34,009 nt of DNA from JBJFGR01 sp051892875 (GCA_051892875.1 JBJFGR010000126.1:1-34009); one strand, 5' to 3'; shown: positions 16,739 to 25,646, counted from the stretch's first letter. The notes: generated by a model not told the origin, from the sequence alone. Numbers and translations: made by a program.

Positions 16739-17512
16739 TCACTTTTGCAATAAAGGAGTCGATATATAAAACTTATTACTAAATATCTTAAAACGCTGTT
16801 CAAACTCAGATTCAATAATTGATTTTAACGCAGTTTTACCTAATATTACATGATTTTCCAAAAAATCAAGAGATTCTTCTTTGTTTAGAAAATTGGTAAA
16901 TAAATCAGATTCTTCTGCATAACTTATATGCCACAACTCAGATGAATAAGCATTTTCTTTTGTTTCTGAATAAGGTCTAAAAAAACCATATTTTGTCATA
17001 TTTTCAGACAACCATATAGCTAATAGTTTTTGGTGACCATCTGTATACTCCTTATTAGTCAGTTCTAAATGTTCATTCATAGGTATTGTATTTGGAGTAT
17101 ACACATCTAAATCCGTCCCCCAATGATGCCTTGATAAACCTGGTATAGCACTGAAAATTAAAATACTCCTTACCTTATCAAAATCTGTCATATTTGATAT
17201 ATCTATAGGATTTTCAGTTCTATCTAACACCATTTTTTTACCAGTATACTTTGCTTCAAAAATTGCTTTTTGACGTTGAAAATCTCTAAAGCTCGAAGCT
17301 ATTTGTAAATTTAAACCATCTCTTTTAGCTTCCTCTTGGAGTTTTATAAAAGCCTTTTTGGTAGCATTAGTCAGATATATTTTAGAATTTTCGTCTTTAT
17401 CAAGTTGAACTAAATGTTCACTAGTTTCACCATGAAGAATTTTATTTAATAAACTTGTATCATCTATAATATTTGAGATGAATGACTTTGATATATATTT
17501 CAAATCAATCAA
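16739..17512 (-). CDS. M15B-type D,D-carboxypeptidase (VanY-like)
   Basis: Zinc metallopeptidase of the VanY/M15B type, expected to cleave D-Ala from peptidoglycan peptides. It has 257 residues. Motifs are SSFRDFQRQ (73-81), the first zinc motif S127-x-H129-x2-G132-x-D134-x-D136 in SRHHWGTDLD, and E192-x-W194-H195 with the likely catalytic Glu and last His ligand. No signal peptide or membrane segment is visible at the N-terminus, so either it acts in the cytoplasm (peptide recycling) or it is exported by other means. The start is TTG (17510-17512) with AAGG 5 bp upstream; the first internal Met codon is residue 94, well inside the protein. It is convergent with the ferredoxin gene and 423 bp downstream of guaA on the same strand. 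Confidence 0.88.
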   Translation of the reverse strand: MIDLKYISKSFISNIIDDTSLLNKILHGETSEHLVQLDKDENSKIYLTNATKKAFIKLQEEAKRDGLNLQIASSFRDFQRQKAIFEAKYTGKKMVLDRTENPIDISNMTDFDKVRSILIFSAIPGLSRHHWGTDLDVYTPNTIPMNEHLELTNKEYTDGHQKLLAIWLSENMTKYGFFRPYSETKENAYSSELWHISYAEESDLFTNFLNKEESLDFLENHVILGKTALKSIIESEFEQRFKIFSNKFYISTPLLQK

Positions 17513-17761
17513 AAGAACCTTAATATAAAAAACTGTAAACTAGGATATAGTTTAATGTTAAATAATTGTAATTTCAACTATTTTCAGTTAAGTTCATTTC
17601 AATTATCAAACGTATAAATCAAATTACTTCTAAAAATTCTAGTAGTTCTAATACTGGATTTATACTCATTCTTTAATTGAAAATGTCTAAATATTCCTGA
17701 ACAAAAGCGATTGCACTAAAAAAGAATCAAAATTGATTGTTTCATTATTTTTTTAATTTGA

Positions 17762-17819
17762 TACATTATAATGTACTTTACGTATTTTTAATACATTAGC
17801 ACCTATCTTCAGTAGGTGC
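17762..17819. repeat. Three consecutive inverted repeats
   Basis: Within 58 bp are a perfect 14-bp palindrome TACATTATAATGTA (17762-17775), the dyad GTATT/AATAC with a 3-nt centre (17782-17794), and a 7-bp stem GCACCTA/TAGGTGC with a 7-nt loop (17799-17819). The last would fold well in RNA of either strand but lacks an adjacent T-tract. Operator, small-RNA or decayed-terminator roles are all possible. Confidence 0.5.
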
Positions 17820-17889
17820 ACCTTTGTGAATTTCTATAGTAACTACAACGGTTCTCATAATATCAAATAATTTTTCAAAAAAAAAAAAA

Positions 17890-17920
17890 AAAATGACCTG
17901 AATTTTTTTCAGATCATTTT
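17890..17920 (-). terminator. guaA terminator
   Basis: AAAATGACCTGAA (17890-17902) and TTCAGATCATTTT (17908-17920) form a 13-bp stem with a 5-nt loop. The single mismatch is a G-U pair in minus-strand RNA. The A-run at 17877-17893 supplies a long T-tract on that strand. It begins 16 bp after the guaA stop. Confidence 0.85.
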
Positions 17921-17935
17921 TAATATTAATTAAAA

Positions 17936-19516
17936 TTATTCCCACTCAATAGTTGCTGGAGGTTTACCTGAAACATCGTAAACTACACGACTAATACCAT
18001 TAATTTCATTAATAATACGATTTGAAACTTTACCTAACAAGGAATATGGCAATTCAGCCCAATGGGCCGTCATAAAATCTATTGTTTGAACAGCTCTTAA
18101 AGATACGACATAATCATATCTTCTACCATCTCCCATAACCCCAACAGAACGTACTGGTAAAAATACAACAAAAGCTTGTGAAACCTTATGATACCATTCA
18201 GATTTATAAAGTTCTTCTATAAAGATTGCATCAGCTTGACGTAATAAATCACAATATTCTTTCTTTACCTCACCCAATACACGAACACCTAAACCAGGGC
18301 CAGGGAAAGGATGACGATAAAGCATATCATATGGTAAACCTAGAGCAAGACCAACCTTACGAACTTCATCTTTAAATAGTTCTCTTAAAGGTTCTACTAA
18401 AGAGAATTTCAAATCAGGAGGTAAACCACCTACATTATGATGAGATTTTATAACATGAGCTTTACCTGTTTTTGAAGCTGCTGATTCAATTACATCTGGA
18501 TAAATAGTACCCTGTGCCAAAAACTTAACATCTGTTAATTTTCTGGCTTCATCAGCAAAGACATCGATAAACACTTTACCAATTGTCTTACGCTTTGCTT
18601 CTGGGTCACTAATACCTTTTAAAGCAGATAAGAAACGTTCTTCCGCATCAACATAAACAATATTTAACCCAAATTTATCACCAAACATTTCTCTAACTTG
18701 TGTACCTTCATTTAAACGTAACAATCCGTTATCTACAAATACACATGTTAATTTATCACCAATTGCTTTATGTAATAATAATGCAGTAACTGAAGAATCT
18801 ACACCTCCAGATAATCCCAACATTACTTTGTTATCACCAACTTTAGCTCTAATTTTTGCTACAGCATCTTCAATAATTGCATCAGGTGACCATAAACCTT
18901 GTAAATTACAAATACCTTTTACAAAGTTTTCAAGCATCTTTTCTCCACTCTTTGTGTGAGTAACTTCTGGGTGAAATTGAACACCATAAAAATTATTTTT
19001 TTTATCTAACATAGCCGCATACGGACATGTAGCAGTATGCGCAGCAACCTTAAAACCAGAAGGTAATTCAGTTACTTTATCACCATGACTCATCCATACT
19101 TCAAGCTGTTTTACATCACCTTCTAACTTATCACAAATATCTTTAAATAAAGGATTATCTTCTTCATCATTTGTTACAAGAGCATAACCATATTCTCGCT
19201 TATCTGAACCTTGAACTTTACCGCCTAATTGTTCAGCCATTGTTTGCATCCCATAACATATACCTAAAACAGGTACACCTGCCTCAAAAACATATTTAGG
19301 TGCTCTTGGTGAATTTTCAGCTGTTACAGATTCAGGACCTCCTGATAAAATAATACCATTAGGATTAAATTCCTTAATTTGTTCTTCTGTAACGTCCCAA
19401 GCCCATAACTCACAGTAAACACCAATTTCACGCACTCTACGAGCTATTAATTGAGTTACTTGAGAACCGAAATCTAAAATTAAAATCTTTTCATTATGAA
19501 TATTTTGTTCAGTCAT
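17936..19516 (-). CDS. guaA: GMP synthase (glutamine-hydrolysing)
   Basis: Converts XMP to GMP with glutamine as nitrogen source, the last step of de novo GMP synthesis. It has 526 residues (E. coli 525). The class I glutaminase domain has LSGGPESV (57-64), the nucleophile Cys87 in GICYGMQ, and H182/E184 in QFHPE. The PP-loop ATP-binding motif SGGVDSS is at 236-242, and the C-terminal dimerisation domain ends ATIEWE, the usual terminus. AGGA (complement of 19523-19526) lies 6 bp before the ATG. It follows guaB by 77 bp, with a terminator-like hairpin in that gap. Confidence 0.98.
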   Translation of the reverse strand: MTEQNIHNEKILILDFGSQVTQLIARRVREIGVYCELWAWDVTEEQIKEFNPNGIILSGGPESVTAENSPRAPKYVFEAGVPVLGICYGMQTMAEQLGGKVQGSDKREYGYALVTNDEEDNPLFKDICDKLEGDVKQLEVWMSHGDKVTELPSGFKVAAHTATCPYAAMLDKKNNFYGVQFHPEVTHTKSGEKMLENFVKGICNLQGLWSPDAIIEDAVAKIRAKVGDNKVMLGLSGGVDSSVTALLLHKAIGDKLTCVFVDNGLLRLNEGTQVREMFGDKFGLNIVYVDAEERFLSALKGISDPEAKRKTIGKVFIDVFADEARKLTDVKFLAQGTIYPDVIESAASKTGKAHVIKSHHNVGGLPPDLKFSLVEPLRELFKDEVRKVGLALGLPYDMLYRHPFPGPGLGVRVLGEVKKEYCDLLRQADAIFIEELYKSEWYHKVSQAFVVFLPVRSVGVMGDGRRYDYVVSLRAVQTIDFMTAHWAELPYSLLGKVSNRIINEINGISRVVYDVSGKPPATIEWE

Positions 19517-19537
19517 TATTTTTCCTAAAATAACTAA

Positions 19538-19580
19538 AAAGCTAGGATATTGTTGTAATAACTTACTACATCCTAGCTTT
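19538..19580 (-). terminator. Hairpin with T-rich tail between guaB and guaA
   Basis: AAAGCTAGGAT (19538-19548) and ATCCTAGCTTT (19570-19580) make a perfect 11-bp stem around a 21-nt loop. Read on the minus strand, the second arm runs into CTTTTTAGTTATTTT, as in an intrinsic terminator. It ends about 21 bp before the guaA ATG, so it could reduce guaA transcription relative to guaB. Confidence 0.65.
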
Positions 19581-19593
19581 CTCTTAAATTGAA

Positions 19594-21054
19594 TTAGATA
19601 CGATAATTTGGAGCTTCTTTTGTAATGGTTACATCGTGAACATGTGATTCCTTGATACCAGCTCCAGTGATACGAACAAACTCAGCCTTAGTACGTAAAT
19701 CATCAATAGTTGCACAGCCTGTAAGACCCATGGCCGAACGCAAACCACCCATTTGCTGATGAATTATCTGCTTCAAAAAACCCTTGTATGGAACACGAGC
19801 TTCAATACCTTCAGGAACAAGTTTATCAGCAGCATTATCACTTTGGAAATAACGATCAGCAGATCCCTTAGCCATAGCACCTAAAGAACCCATACCACGA
19901 TAGGACTTAAATGAACGACCTTGATATAATTCAACCTCACCTGGAGCTTCTTCTGTTCCTGCGAACATTGAGCCAACCATAACTAAGTTTGCACCAGCAA
20001 CAATAGCTTTGGCAATATCACCACTATAACGGATACCACCATCAGCAATAACCTTTATATTAGAACCTGCTAAAGCATCAACAGCATTAGAAATAGCTGT
20101 AATTTGAGGCACACCACAACCTGTTACAATTCTTGTTGTACATATTGAACCTGGACCAATACCTACTTTTACAGTATTTGCTCCTGCCTCTGCAACTGCA
20201 ACAGCACCAGCTGCTGTTGCTACATTACCTGCAATAATTTCAATATTTGGATATGCTTCACGTGTAGCCTTAATACGATCCAAAACGCCCTGTGAATGTC
20301 CATGTGATGAATCAATCAATAACACATCAACACCAGCTTCAACCAAAGCCTTAACACGTTCTTCGTTACCAGCACCAGCACCAACGGCAGCACCACAACG
20401 AAGTCTTCCTAAAGCATCCTTACATGCATTTGGTTTGCGTTCTGCTTTTTGGAAGTCTTTTACAGTAATCATACCTTTTAAGTGGAATTTTTCATCTGTA
20501 ACAAGAACCTTTTCAATACGATTCTTCTGCATCAGAGCTTGCACTTCTTCTCGAGAAGCGTTTTCATGACAAGTTACCAATCTTTCCTTTGGTGTCATGA
20601 TTTCATATACTTTCTTTGTTAAATCTGTAACAAAGCGAACATCTCTACCTGTAATAATACCCATTAAGTCGCCATCAGCATCTACAACAGGATAACCAGC
20701 AAAACCATTCTTATGAGTTAATGCTACAATTTCAGCCAGAGTTGTTTCGGGATGAACTGTTATAGGGTCTACAACAACACCACTTTCGAACTTTTTAACC
20801 TTTTTAACTTCTTCAGCCTGCTTTTCTATAGACATATTCTTGTGAATAAATCCTAAGCCACCTTCTTGAGCTAATGCTATTGCAAGCCTTGATTCTGTTA
20901 CTGTATCCATAGCAGCGGATACCATTGGAATATTTAAAGTAATATTAGCAGTTAAATTTGTGCGTAAATCAGCAGTATTTGGAAGAACAACTGAGTGAGC
21001 TGGAACTAACAAAACATCATCGAATGTTAGAGCTTCTTGAGCAATTCTTAACAT
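19594..21054 (-). CDS. guaB: IMP dehydrogenase
   Basis: NAD-dependent oxidation of IMP to XMP, the committed step to GMP. From the ATG at 21052-21054 it has 486 residues (E. coli 488). It begins MLRIAQEALTFDDVLLVPAH, carries two CBS domains at about 95-200, has the catalytic Cys305 in GPGSICTTR, and the flap motif YRGMGSLGAM. An upstream in-frame GTG at 21069 would add five residues, but AGAGG (complement of 21062-21066) lies 7 bp before the ATG and family proteins start at MLRIA, so the ATG is chosen. It is the first gene of guaBA and diverges from sppA, sharing a regulatory region with a CRP-like box. Confidence 0.98.
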   Translation of the reverse strand: MLRIAQEALTFDDVLLVPAHSVVLPNTADLRTNLTANITLNIPMVSAAMDTVTESRLAIALAQEGGLGFIHKNMSIEKQAEEVKKVKKFESGVVVDPITVHPETTLAEIVALTHKNGFAGYPVVDADGDLMGIITGRDVRFVTDLTKKVYEIMTPKERLVTCHENASREEVQALMQKNRIEKVLVTDEKFHLKGMITVKDFQKAERKPNACKDALGRLRCGAAVGAGAGNEERVKALVEAGVDVLLIDSSHGHSQGVLDRIKATREAYPNIEIIAGNVATAAGAVAVAEAGANTVKVGIGPGSICTTRIVTGCGVPQITAISNAVDALAGSNIKVIADGGIRYSGDIAKAIVAGANLVMVGSMFAGTEEAPGEVELYQGRSFKSYRGMGSLGAMAKGSADRYFQSDNAADKLVPEGIEARVPYKGFLKQIIHQQMGGLRSAMGLTGCATIDDLRTKAEFVRITGAGIKESHVHDVTITKEAPNYRI

Positions 21055-21103
21055 GGCAAAACCTCTCACATCAAAATAAATAATGGGGTAATTTTGCGAT
21101 TGA

Positions 21104-21132
21104 ATTATAAAGAATTTTTGTCTATTGGTAAA
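21104..21132 (-). promoter_or_regulatory. Probable guaB promoter
   Basis: On the minus strand TTTACC (complement of 21127-21132), a 17 bp spacer and a perfect TATAAT (complement of 21104-21109) lie about 50 bp upstream of the guaB ATG. No PurR-type ACGCAAACGTTTGCGT box was seen nearby. Confidence 0.55.
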
Positions 21133-21183
21133 GATTTTTTTTACTTTTATCAGTATTTTATAGTATTATTCTTTTAAATCAAA

Positions 21184-21199
21184 TGTGAAAAATATCACA
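21184..21199. promoter_or_regulatory. Perfect CRP-type box between guaB and sppA
   Basis: TGTGA (21184-21188), six bases, then TCACA (21195-21199): all ten core bases of the CRP consensus match, and the flanks are A/T as in E. coli sites. The centre at 21191.5 is 61.5 bp upstream of the start predicted from the sppA -10 hexamer, the classic class I position. Relative to the predicted guaB start it lies near -94.5. The window does not contain crp itself. Confidence 0.7.
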
Positions 21200-21240
21200 A
21201 AATTTTAAAATTCATAAAAAACTACTTATATATTAATAGA

Positions 21241-21246
21241 TATAAT
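21241..21246 (+). promoter_or_regulatory. sppA -10 element
   Basis: A perfect TATAAT lies 33 bp before the sppA ATG. The sequence 17 bp upstream (AAAACT) is a poor -35, which suits a promoter needing an activator such as CRP. Confidence 0.55.
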
Positions 21247-21279
21247 GCTAATAAACTTTTTTACAGGATTGTTCAAAAT

Positions 21280-23163
21280 ATGTCATTTTTAAAAATTCTT
21301 GATAGAATAGGTGGTTTTATAACCTATTTTCGTAATTTCGTAATAAACTCAATATTTATTTTATGTTTTATTATAGTTTGTGTCACTTTTTTTATATCTA
21401 TAATAATTGGTATTAATTCATTAGGTTCTAATAAAAATGATAAAACAAAAGACAACTTATCTAATCAGATAATAACAATAAATATAGATGAAACTATCCA
21501 AGATCGACCTTATATTTCTAATCCAACAAAAGAATTTATAGAATCAATAAACAATAAAAAAAAATTTAATTATGTTTACTTCCAGGATATTATTGATACT
21601 TTAAATATAGCTTCAAAAGATAACAATATAAAAGCAGTAGTAATCAATGCTGAAAATATGAATTACGTTCGCCTTGATATAATTAAGAATTTAGAAAAAT
21701 CTTTTGCTAATTTTAAAAAATCTGGTAAAAAAATTTATTTCTTCACTCATAGTTTCAATCAATCTACTTACCTTCTAGCATCATATGCTGATAATATATA
21801 TATGGATCCTTTCGGAACTATTGAATTTGATGGTATTTCTTTAAAAACTTTATTCTTTAAAGATTTCTTAGATCTAATTAAATTAGATATATACACTCCC
21901 AAAGCAGGTACCCATAAAAGTGCTACAGAACCATATAATAGAAATAATATGAGTCCTTGGGTAAAAGAAGAATACCAAGTTATCATTAACGATTTATGGA
22001 GCCAATATGGAATAATTCTTTCAAAGAACAAAAATATCAATATAAATGATTATTTATTAGCTTCAGATAAATTCTATAAGAAGTTAAATGAAAACAAAGG
22101 ATATTTTACATTCGTAGCTAAAAAAGATGGATTAATTAGCGATCATATTTCTTATTACAATTTTATAAGAAGAGTAGCATCAGAAACAAAAACAAAATTA
22201 GAAAAAAATAAAGACCTAAACGAATACCAACTAAAAAGTATCTCTTATAAAGATTACTTAAGTCACTTTAGAAAACCAAACAAAGCTTTTAAAAATAATC
22301 AAATAGCTGTTATTTATGGCATAGGTGAAATTTCTTCTTACAGTGATGAAGAAACAGATTTTGCAAGTAATAATATTTTACCTTTAATAAAAAAAGCCAC
22401 AGAAAACCCTAAAGTTAAAGCTTTAGTACTTTACCTAAATACCCCAGGTGGCGAAGTTATTGCATCTGAAGCTATTCGTAGAGAATTATTGCATTTTAAA
22501 AATAGTTGTAAAAATAGAAAAATCATTGTTTATATGTCAGGTATGACAGCATCTGGTGGTTATTGGATTTCTACTATTGCTGATAAAATTGTGGCTCAAG
22601 AGTCTACCATTACAGGCTCAATAGGAGTTCTTGCAATCACTGGGTCTATCCAAAATATTATAAATAATTTTGGTATTTACTATGATGGTGTTGCAATCGA
22701 TGATCAATCAGACACCTCACCTTTAAAGAAAATGTCTGATAATGCAAAAAGAGTTATTCAGCTAAACATAGATAATACATATTTAAGATTTTTAAAATTT
22801 GTATCTAAATCTAGAAATATGAGTGTCAATGATGTCGATAAAATTGCACAAGGAAAAATATATACTGGCAAACAAGCATTAAATATTGGTCTTATTGATA
22901 AAATAGGTACATTTGAAGATGCCATAAATTTAGCTGCAGAATTAACGAAAATTGATAATAAATACGACGTTAAATACATGACACCTATAACCAATAAAGG
23001 TTTAGAATTTTTTAATTCATTATTATTAAAAGGTATTTCTGAATTTAACAAACCGTTAACAATAAGACTTTATGAAGAGTTTTCTAAAAAAGCTCCATTA
23101 CCAAAAATTTCAGAAGATAAAATTATACCTTATAGTATTAATCCTATTGTTGTAAATTATTAA
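21280..23163 (+). CDS. sppA: Signal peptide peptidase SppA, 67K type
   Basis: Inner-membrane serine protease that degrades cleaved signal peptides from the periplasmic side. It has 627 residues (E. coli 618). One membrane segment (about 22-45) is followed by two tandem SppA repeats. The catalytic dyad is split as in E. coli: Lys213 in HKSATEP in the first repeat (E. coli K209) and Ser425 in MTASGGYW in the second (E. coli S409). NTPGGEV (387-393) and TGSIGVL (445-451) are also present. AGGA at 21265-21268 is 11 bp before the ATG, slightly long. The gene is monocistronic, diverges from guaB and converges on glgX. Confidence 0.95.
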   Translation: MSFLKILDRIGGFITYFRNFVINSIFILCFIIVCVTFFISIIIGINSLGSNKNDKTKDNLSNQIITINIDETIQDRPYISNPTKEFIESINNKKKFNYVYFQDIIDTLNIASKDNNIKAVVINAENMNYVRLDIIKNLEKSFANFKKSGKKIYFFTHSFNQSTYLLASYADNIYMDPFGTIEFDGISLKTLFFKDFLDLIKLDIYTPKAGTHKSATEPYNRNNMSPWVKEEYQVIINDLWSQYGIILSKNKNININDYLLASDKFYKKLNENKGYFTFVAKKDGLISDHISYYNFIRRVASETKTKLEKNKDLNEYQLKSISYKDYLSHFRKPNKAFKNNQIAVIYGIGEISSYSDEETDFASNNILPLIKKATENPKVKALVLYLNTPGGEVIASEAIRRELLHFKNSCKNRKIIVYMSGMTASGGYWISTIADKIVAQESTITGSIGVLAITGSIQNIINNFGIYYDGVAIDDQSDTSPLKKMSDNAKRVIQLNIDNTYLRFLKFVSKSRNMSVNDVDKIAQGKIYTGKQALNIGLIDKIGTFEDAINLAAELTKIDNKYDVKYMTPITNKGLEFFNSLLLKGISEFNKPLTIRLYEEFSKKAPLPKISEDKIIPYSINPIVVNY

Positions 23164-23190
23164 AATATAAAAAACAAGAAAAAAACAAAA

Positions 23191-23249
23191 GAACGTTTAC
23201 AAAAGTTAAATAAAAAAAAGATAATAATATTACTTTATTGTAAACGTTC
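23191..23249 (-). terminator. Distal 12-bp stem with minus-strand T-tract
   Basis: GAACGTTTACAA (23191-23202) and TTGTAAACGTTC (23238-23249) pair perfectly across a 35-nt A/T loop. On the minus strand the second arm is followed by long T-runs (complement of 23164-23190), so it could act as a second stop for glgBX transcripts. On the plus strand no T-run follows. Confidence 0.5.
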
Positions 23250-23288
23250 CATTCATCTATCTTATTGAATATAATTGGATGAAGATAT

Positions 23289-23327
23289 AAAACCACATCA
23301 TACACAAACTAGGTATGATATGGTTTT
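23289..23327. terminator. glgX terminator, possibly bidirectional
   Basis: AAAACCACATCATAC (23289-23303) and GTATGATATGGTTTT (23313-23327) form a 15-bp stem with a 9-nt loop. The one mismatch becomes a G-U pair in minus-strand RNA. T-residues flank both sides, and it sits 24 bp after glgX. Confidence 0.75.
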
Positions 23328-23351
23328 GATTTATTCTATTCTTCTTTGATA

Positions 23352-25646
23352 TTAGAATTTTGTGGATTTTTCTTTAAAAAATGAAGCCTTTTCCTTTTTA
23401 AAACCAAAAGCTGATTTTGGTAATTTTCTATTTTTCTTAGGTAAATATTTAGCATGCCCCAACATGTAACCAAAATCTTTTGCTGATTTAACTGGTGAAT
23501 GGACATTGGCAAATGTAGCTAATGAATCTACATTATTGTCGTATAATTCCTTTGAAGACTCTTCCACTTGTTTTAATAACTTAATACTTTGAGAACAACA
23601 AACTGGAATTAACCCACTTTTATCATTAAAACTTCTTGGCACACCTGTAGACTCAGATGTATCTAAAACAGCACTCCAACGCATGCCTTCAACAGCATCA
23701 GGAAGATGGAAACAAATATCATATCTACTTGCATTAAACATCATCAACCAGCGTTCACCATTACTACCATAATCACCTATATCCAACATAAATACTTGGG
23801 CCATAGGCGAGTGCCAATCACTATCTACTAATGGATATCCACTAGGATGGTACCAATTAACTTCATGTTTACCAGTACCATCTAAAAGAAAATCATCATC
23901 CTTTAATCTCAAATTAGTAAACACTTTAGAACTTAATCTAATGCTTATCAATAGTTTTACAAAACGATAAAAATCTTTCTTTTCAGGGGTAATATTCCAA
24001 TCAACCCAACTTATTTCATTATCTTGACAGTAAGCGTTATTATTACCTTTCTGTGTTCTACAAATTTCATCACCTGCTACAAAATGAGGAATACCTTGAG
24101 ATAATAAAACAGTGGTTAACATGTTTCTTTTTACTAAAGCTCTCTTTAATAATATTGCAGGATTTTTTGTAGGCCCCTCTTCACCCCAGTTACAAGACAC
24201 ATTGTTATTAGTACCATCTCTATTATCTTCCATGTTAGCTTCGTTATGTCGCTCGTTATAACTAACAACATCTTCTAATGTGAAACCATCATGATAACTC
24301 ACAAAATTTACAGATGAATTTATAGAACGTAAATTTTTAGGGTAGATATCCCTTGAACCTAATAATCTTGTAGCAAATTCTCCCATGCAACCAGGATCAC
24401 CTCTCCAAAATGATCTTACAGTATCACGATACCTGTCATTTTGTTCACTCCACAATGCCGGGAATTGACCAACTCTGTAACCAAAACCTCCAATATCCCA
24501 TGGTTCCCCAATTAATATTGCTTTATTGATTATTGGATCCGCTTGAACCGCTTTAAAAAAAGTGCCATGAGTTTCAAATGAATTAAATACATAAGGTGTA
24601 GTTTCTCGAGCTACAGTTACTGCTAAGTCAAATCTAAAACCATCAACTTGCATTTCTGTTAACCAATACCTTAATGAATCTAAAACCATTCTTAAACCAG
24701 GTTCACTTGATACATTAAAACTATTACCACATCCAGTTACATTTGTTGTTGCTTCATAATTAGAGGATTTATCACTATTCTGCTCGTAAACATAATAATT
24801 TCTGTTATCAAACCCCCTAAATGAAACATTAGGTCCACCATAACCACCTTCTGCAGTATGATTATATACAACATCAAGTATTACAGCTATACCAGCTCTA
24901 TGTAATTCACGAACCATAGTCTTAAACTCTGTTACAGGATCATCCTTTGCATATGATGGTTCTGGTGACATAAAGTTTATAGGATTATAGCCCCAATAAT
25001 TTGACAAACCTAAATCAATAAGACGTGATTCACTCATTTTACTGTATATTGGCATAAACTGTATAGCAGTAACTCCTAATTCTTTCAAATAGGAAATTAC
25101 AATAGGATGAGCAAAACCTAAATATGTACCTCTAATATCTTCAGGTATTTCAGGGTGAAGTTTTGTAAAACCCTTTACATGTGTTTCATATAAAATTACT
25201 TTATCTCTAGTAATTCTAGGTTTTTTTACTCCTTGCCAATCAAAATCGTTATCGTCCACAACTACTGATTTACTTAAAAATTTATTAGAATCATGTAAAT
25301 ATAAATCATAATTCCAAATCATTGGTCGATTTAATCTTTTAGCATAGGGGTCAATTAATAATTTACTACTATCAAAAACTACCCCATCTTTTGGAGAATT
25401 TTTTCCATCAACAGAATAAGCATATAACTGACCTGCTTCAACACCTGTTATAAAACCATACCAAATCCCATTAATTTTACACTTTAATGGAATACGACAA
25501 ATTTCTTCTTCTTCAGTAGTAAATAAAACAATAGTTACACCACTTGCTTCTGGTGCCCATACACTAAAATTACAGCCGCCATCAAGCAATAAGGCCCCTA
25601 GTGGGGCCTCAGAACCTGATTTGAGCATGAACTTATTATTGCTCAT
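23352..25646 (-). CDS. glgX: Glycogen debranching enzyme (isoamylase type)
   Basis: GH13 enzyme hydrolysing alpha-1,6 branches, in GlgX usually those left on phosphorylase-limited glycogen. An N-terminal carbohydrate-binding fold (about 12-110) precedes the catalytic barrel. Visible catalytic residues are Asp340 in VDGFRFD, Glu381 in LIGEPWD and Asp453 in SYHDGFT; NYWGYNP (216-222), DVVYNHTAEG (258-267) and GNNNAYCQDNE are GlgX/isoamylase signatures. At 764 residues it is about 100 longer than E. coli GlgX (657), and much of the excess is a Lys-rich tail after about residue 685. It starts 8 bp after glgB, with GGAG inside the glgB end as the likely ribosome binding site. A strictly GlgX-like or pullulanase-like specificity cannot be decided here. 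Confidence 0.93.
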   Translation of the reverse strand: MSNNKFMLKSGSEAPLGALLLDGGCNFSVWAPEASGVTIVLFTTEEEEICRIPLKCKINGIWYGFITGVEAGQLYAYSVDGKNSPKDGVVFDSSKLLIDPYAKRLNRPMIWNYDLYLHDSNKFLSKSVVVDDNDFDWQGVKKPRITRDKVILYETHVKGFTKLHPEIPEDIRGTYLGFAHPIVISYLKELGVTAIQFMPIYSKMSESRLIDLGLSNYWGYNPINFMSPEPSYAKDDPVTEFKTMVRELHRAGIAVILDVVYNHTAEGGYGGPNVSFRGFDNRNYYVYEQNSDKSSNYEATTNVTGCGNSFNVSSEPGLRMVLDSLRYWLTEMQVDGFRFDLAVTVARETTPYVFNSFETHGTFFKAVQADPIINKAILIGEPWDIGGFGYRVGQFPALWSEQNDRYRDTVRSFWRGDPGCMGEFATRLLGSRDIYPKNLRSINSSVNFVSYHDGFTLEDVVSYNERHNEANMEDNRDGTNNNVSCNWGEEGPTKNPAILLKRALVKRNMLTTVLLSQGIPHFVAGDEICRTQKGNNNAYCQDNEISWVDWNITPEKKDFYRFVKLLISIRLSSKVFTNLRLKDDDFLLDGTGKHEVNWYHPSGYPLVDSDWHSPMAQVFMLDIGDYGSNGERWLMMFNASRYDICFHLPDAVEGMRWSAVLDTSESTGVPRSFNDKSGLIPVCCSQSIKLLKQVEESSKELYDNNVDSLATFANVHSPVKSAKDFGYMLGHAKYLPKKNRKLPKSAFGFKKEKASFFKEKSTKF

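Larger units (their letters stand above)
17513..17935. other. 423-bp gap with stacked dyads and an A17 tract
   Basis: No protein-coding frame is supported. The left part (17513-17750) is plain AT-rich sequence. The right part holds a run of inverted repeats (listed separately), a TATAAT-like hexamer at 17767-17772, a homopolymer of 17 A at 17877-17893 and the guaA terminator. A short untranslated RNA is possible. Confidence 0.4.

Noticed and set aside
16739..17512. VanY as part of a glycopeptide-resistance cluster
   Set aside because: No vanHAX-like or two-component genes are nearby, and the protein resembles the stand-alone M15B enzymes common in Gram-negative bacteria.
21055..21069. GTG start adding five residues to GuaB
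   Set aside because: AGAGG lies between this GTG and the ATG at 21052-21054, and the family N-terminus begins at MLRIA.
23191..23249. Pair of LacI-family operators (each arm holds an AACGTT core)
   Set aside because: The site lies between converging genes, not at a promoter, and the two arms with the adjacent T-runs fit a minus-strand terminator better.
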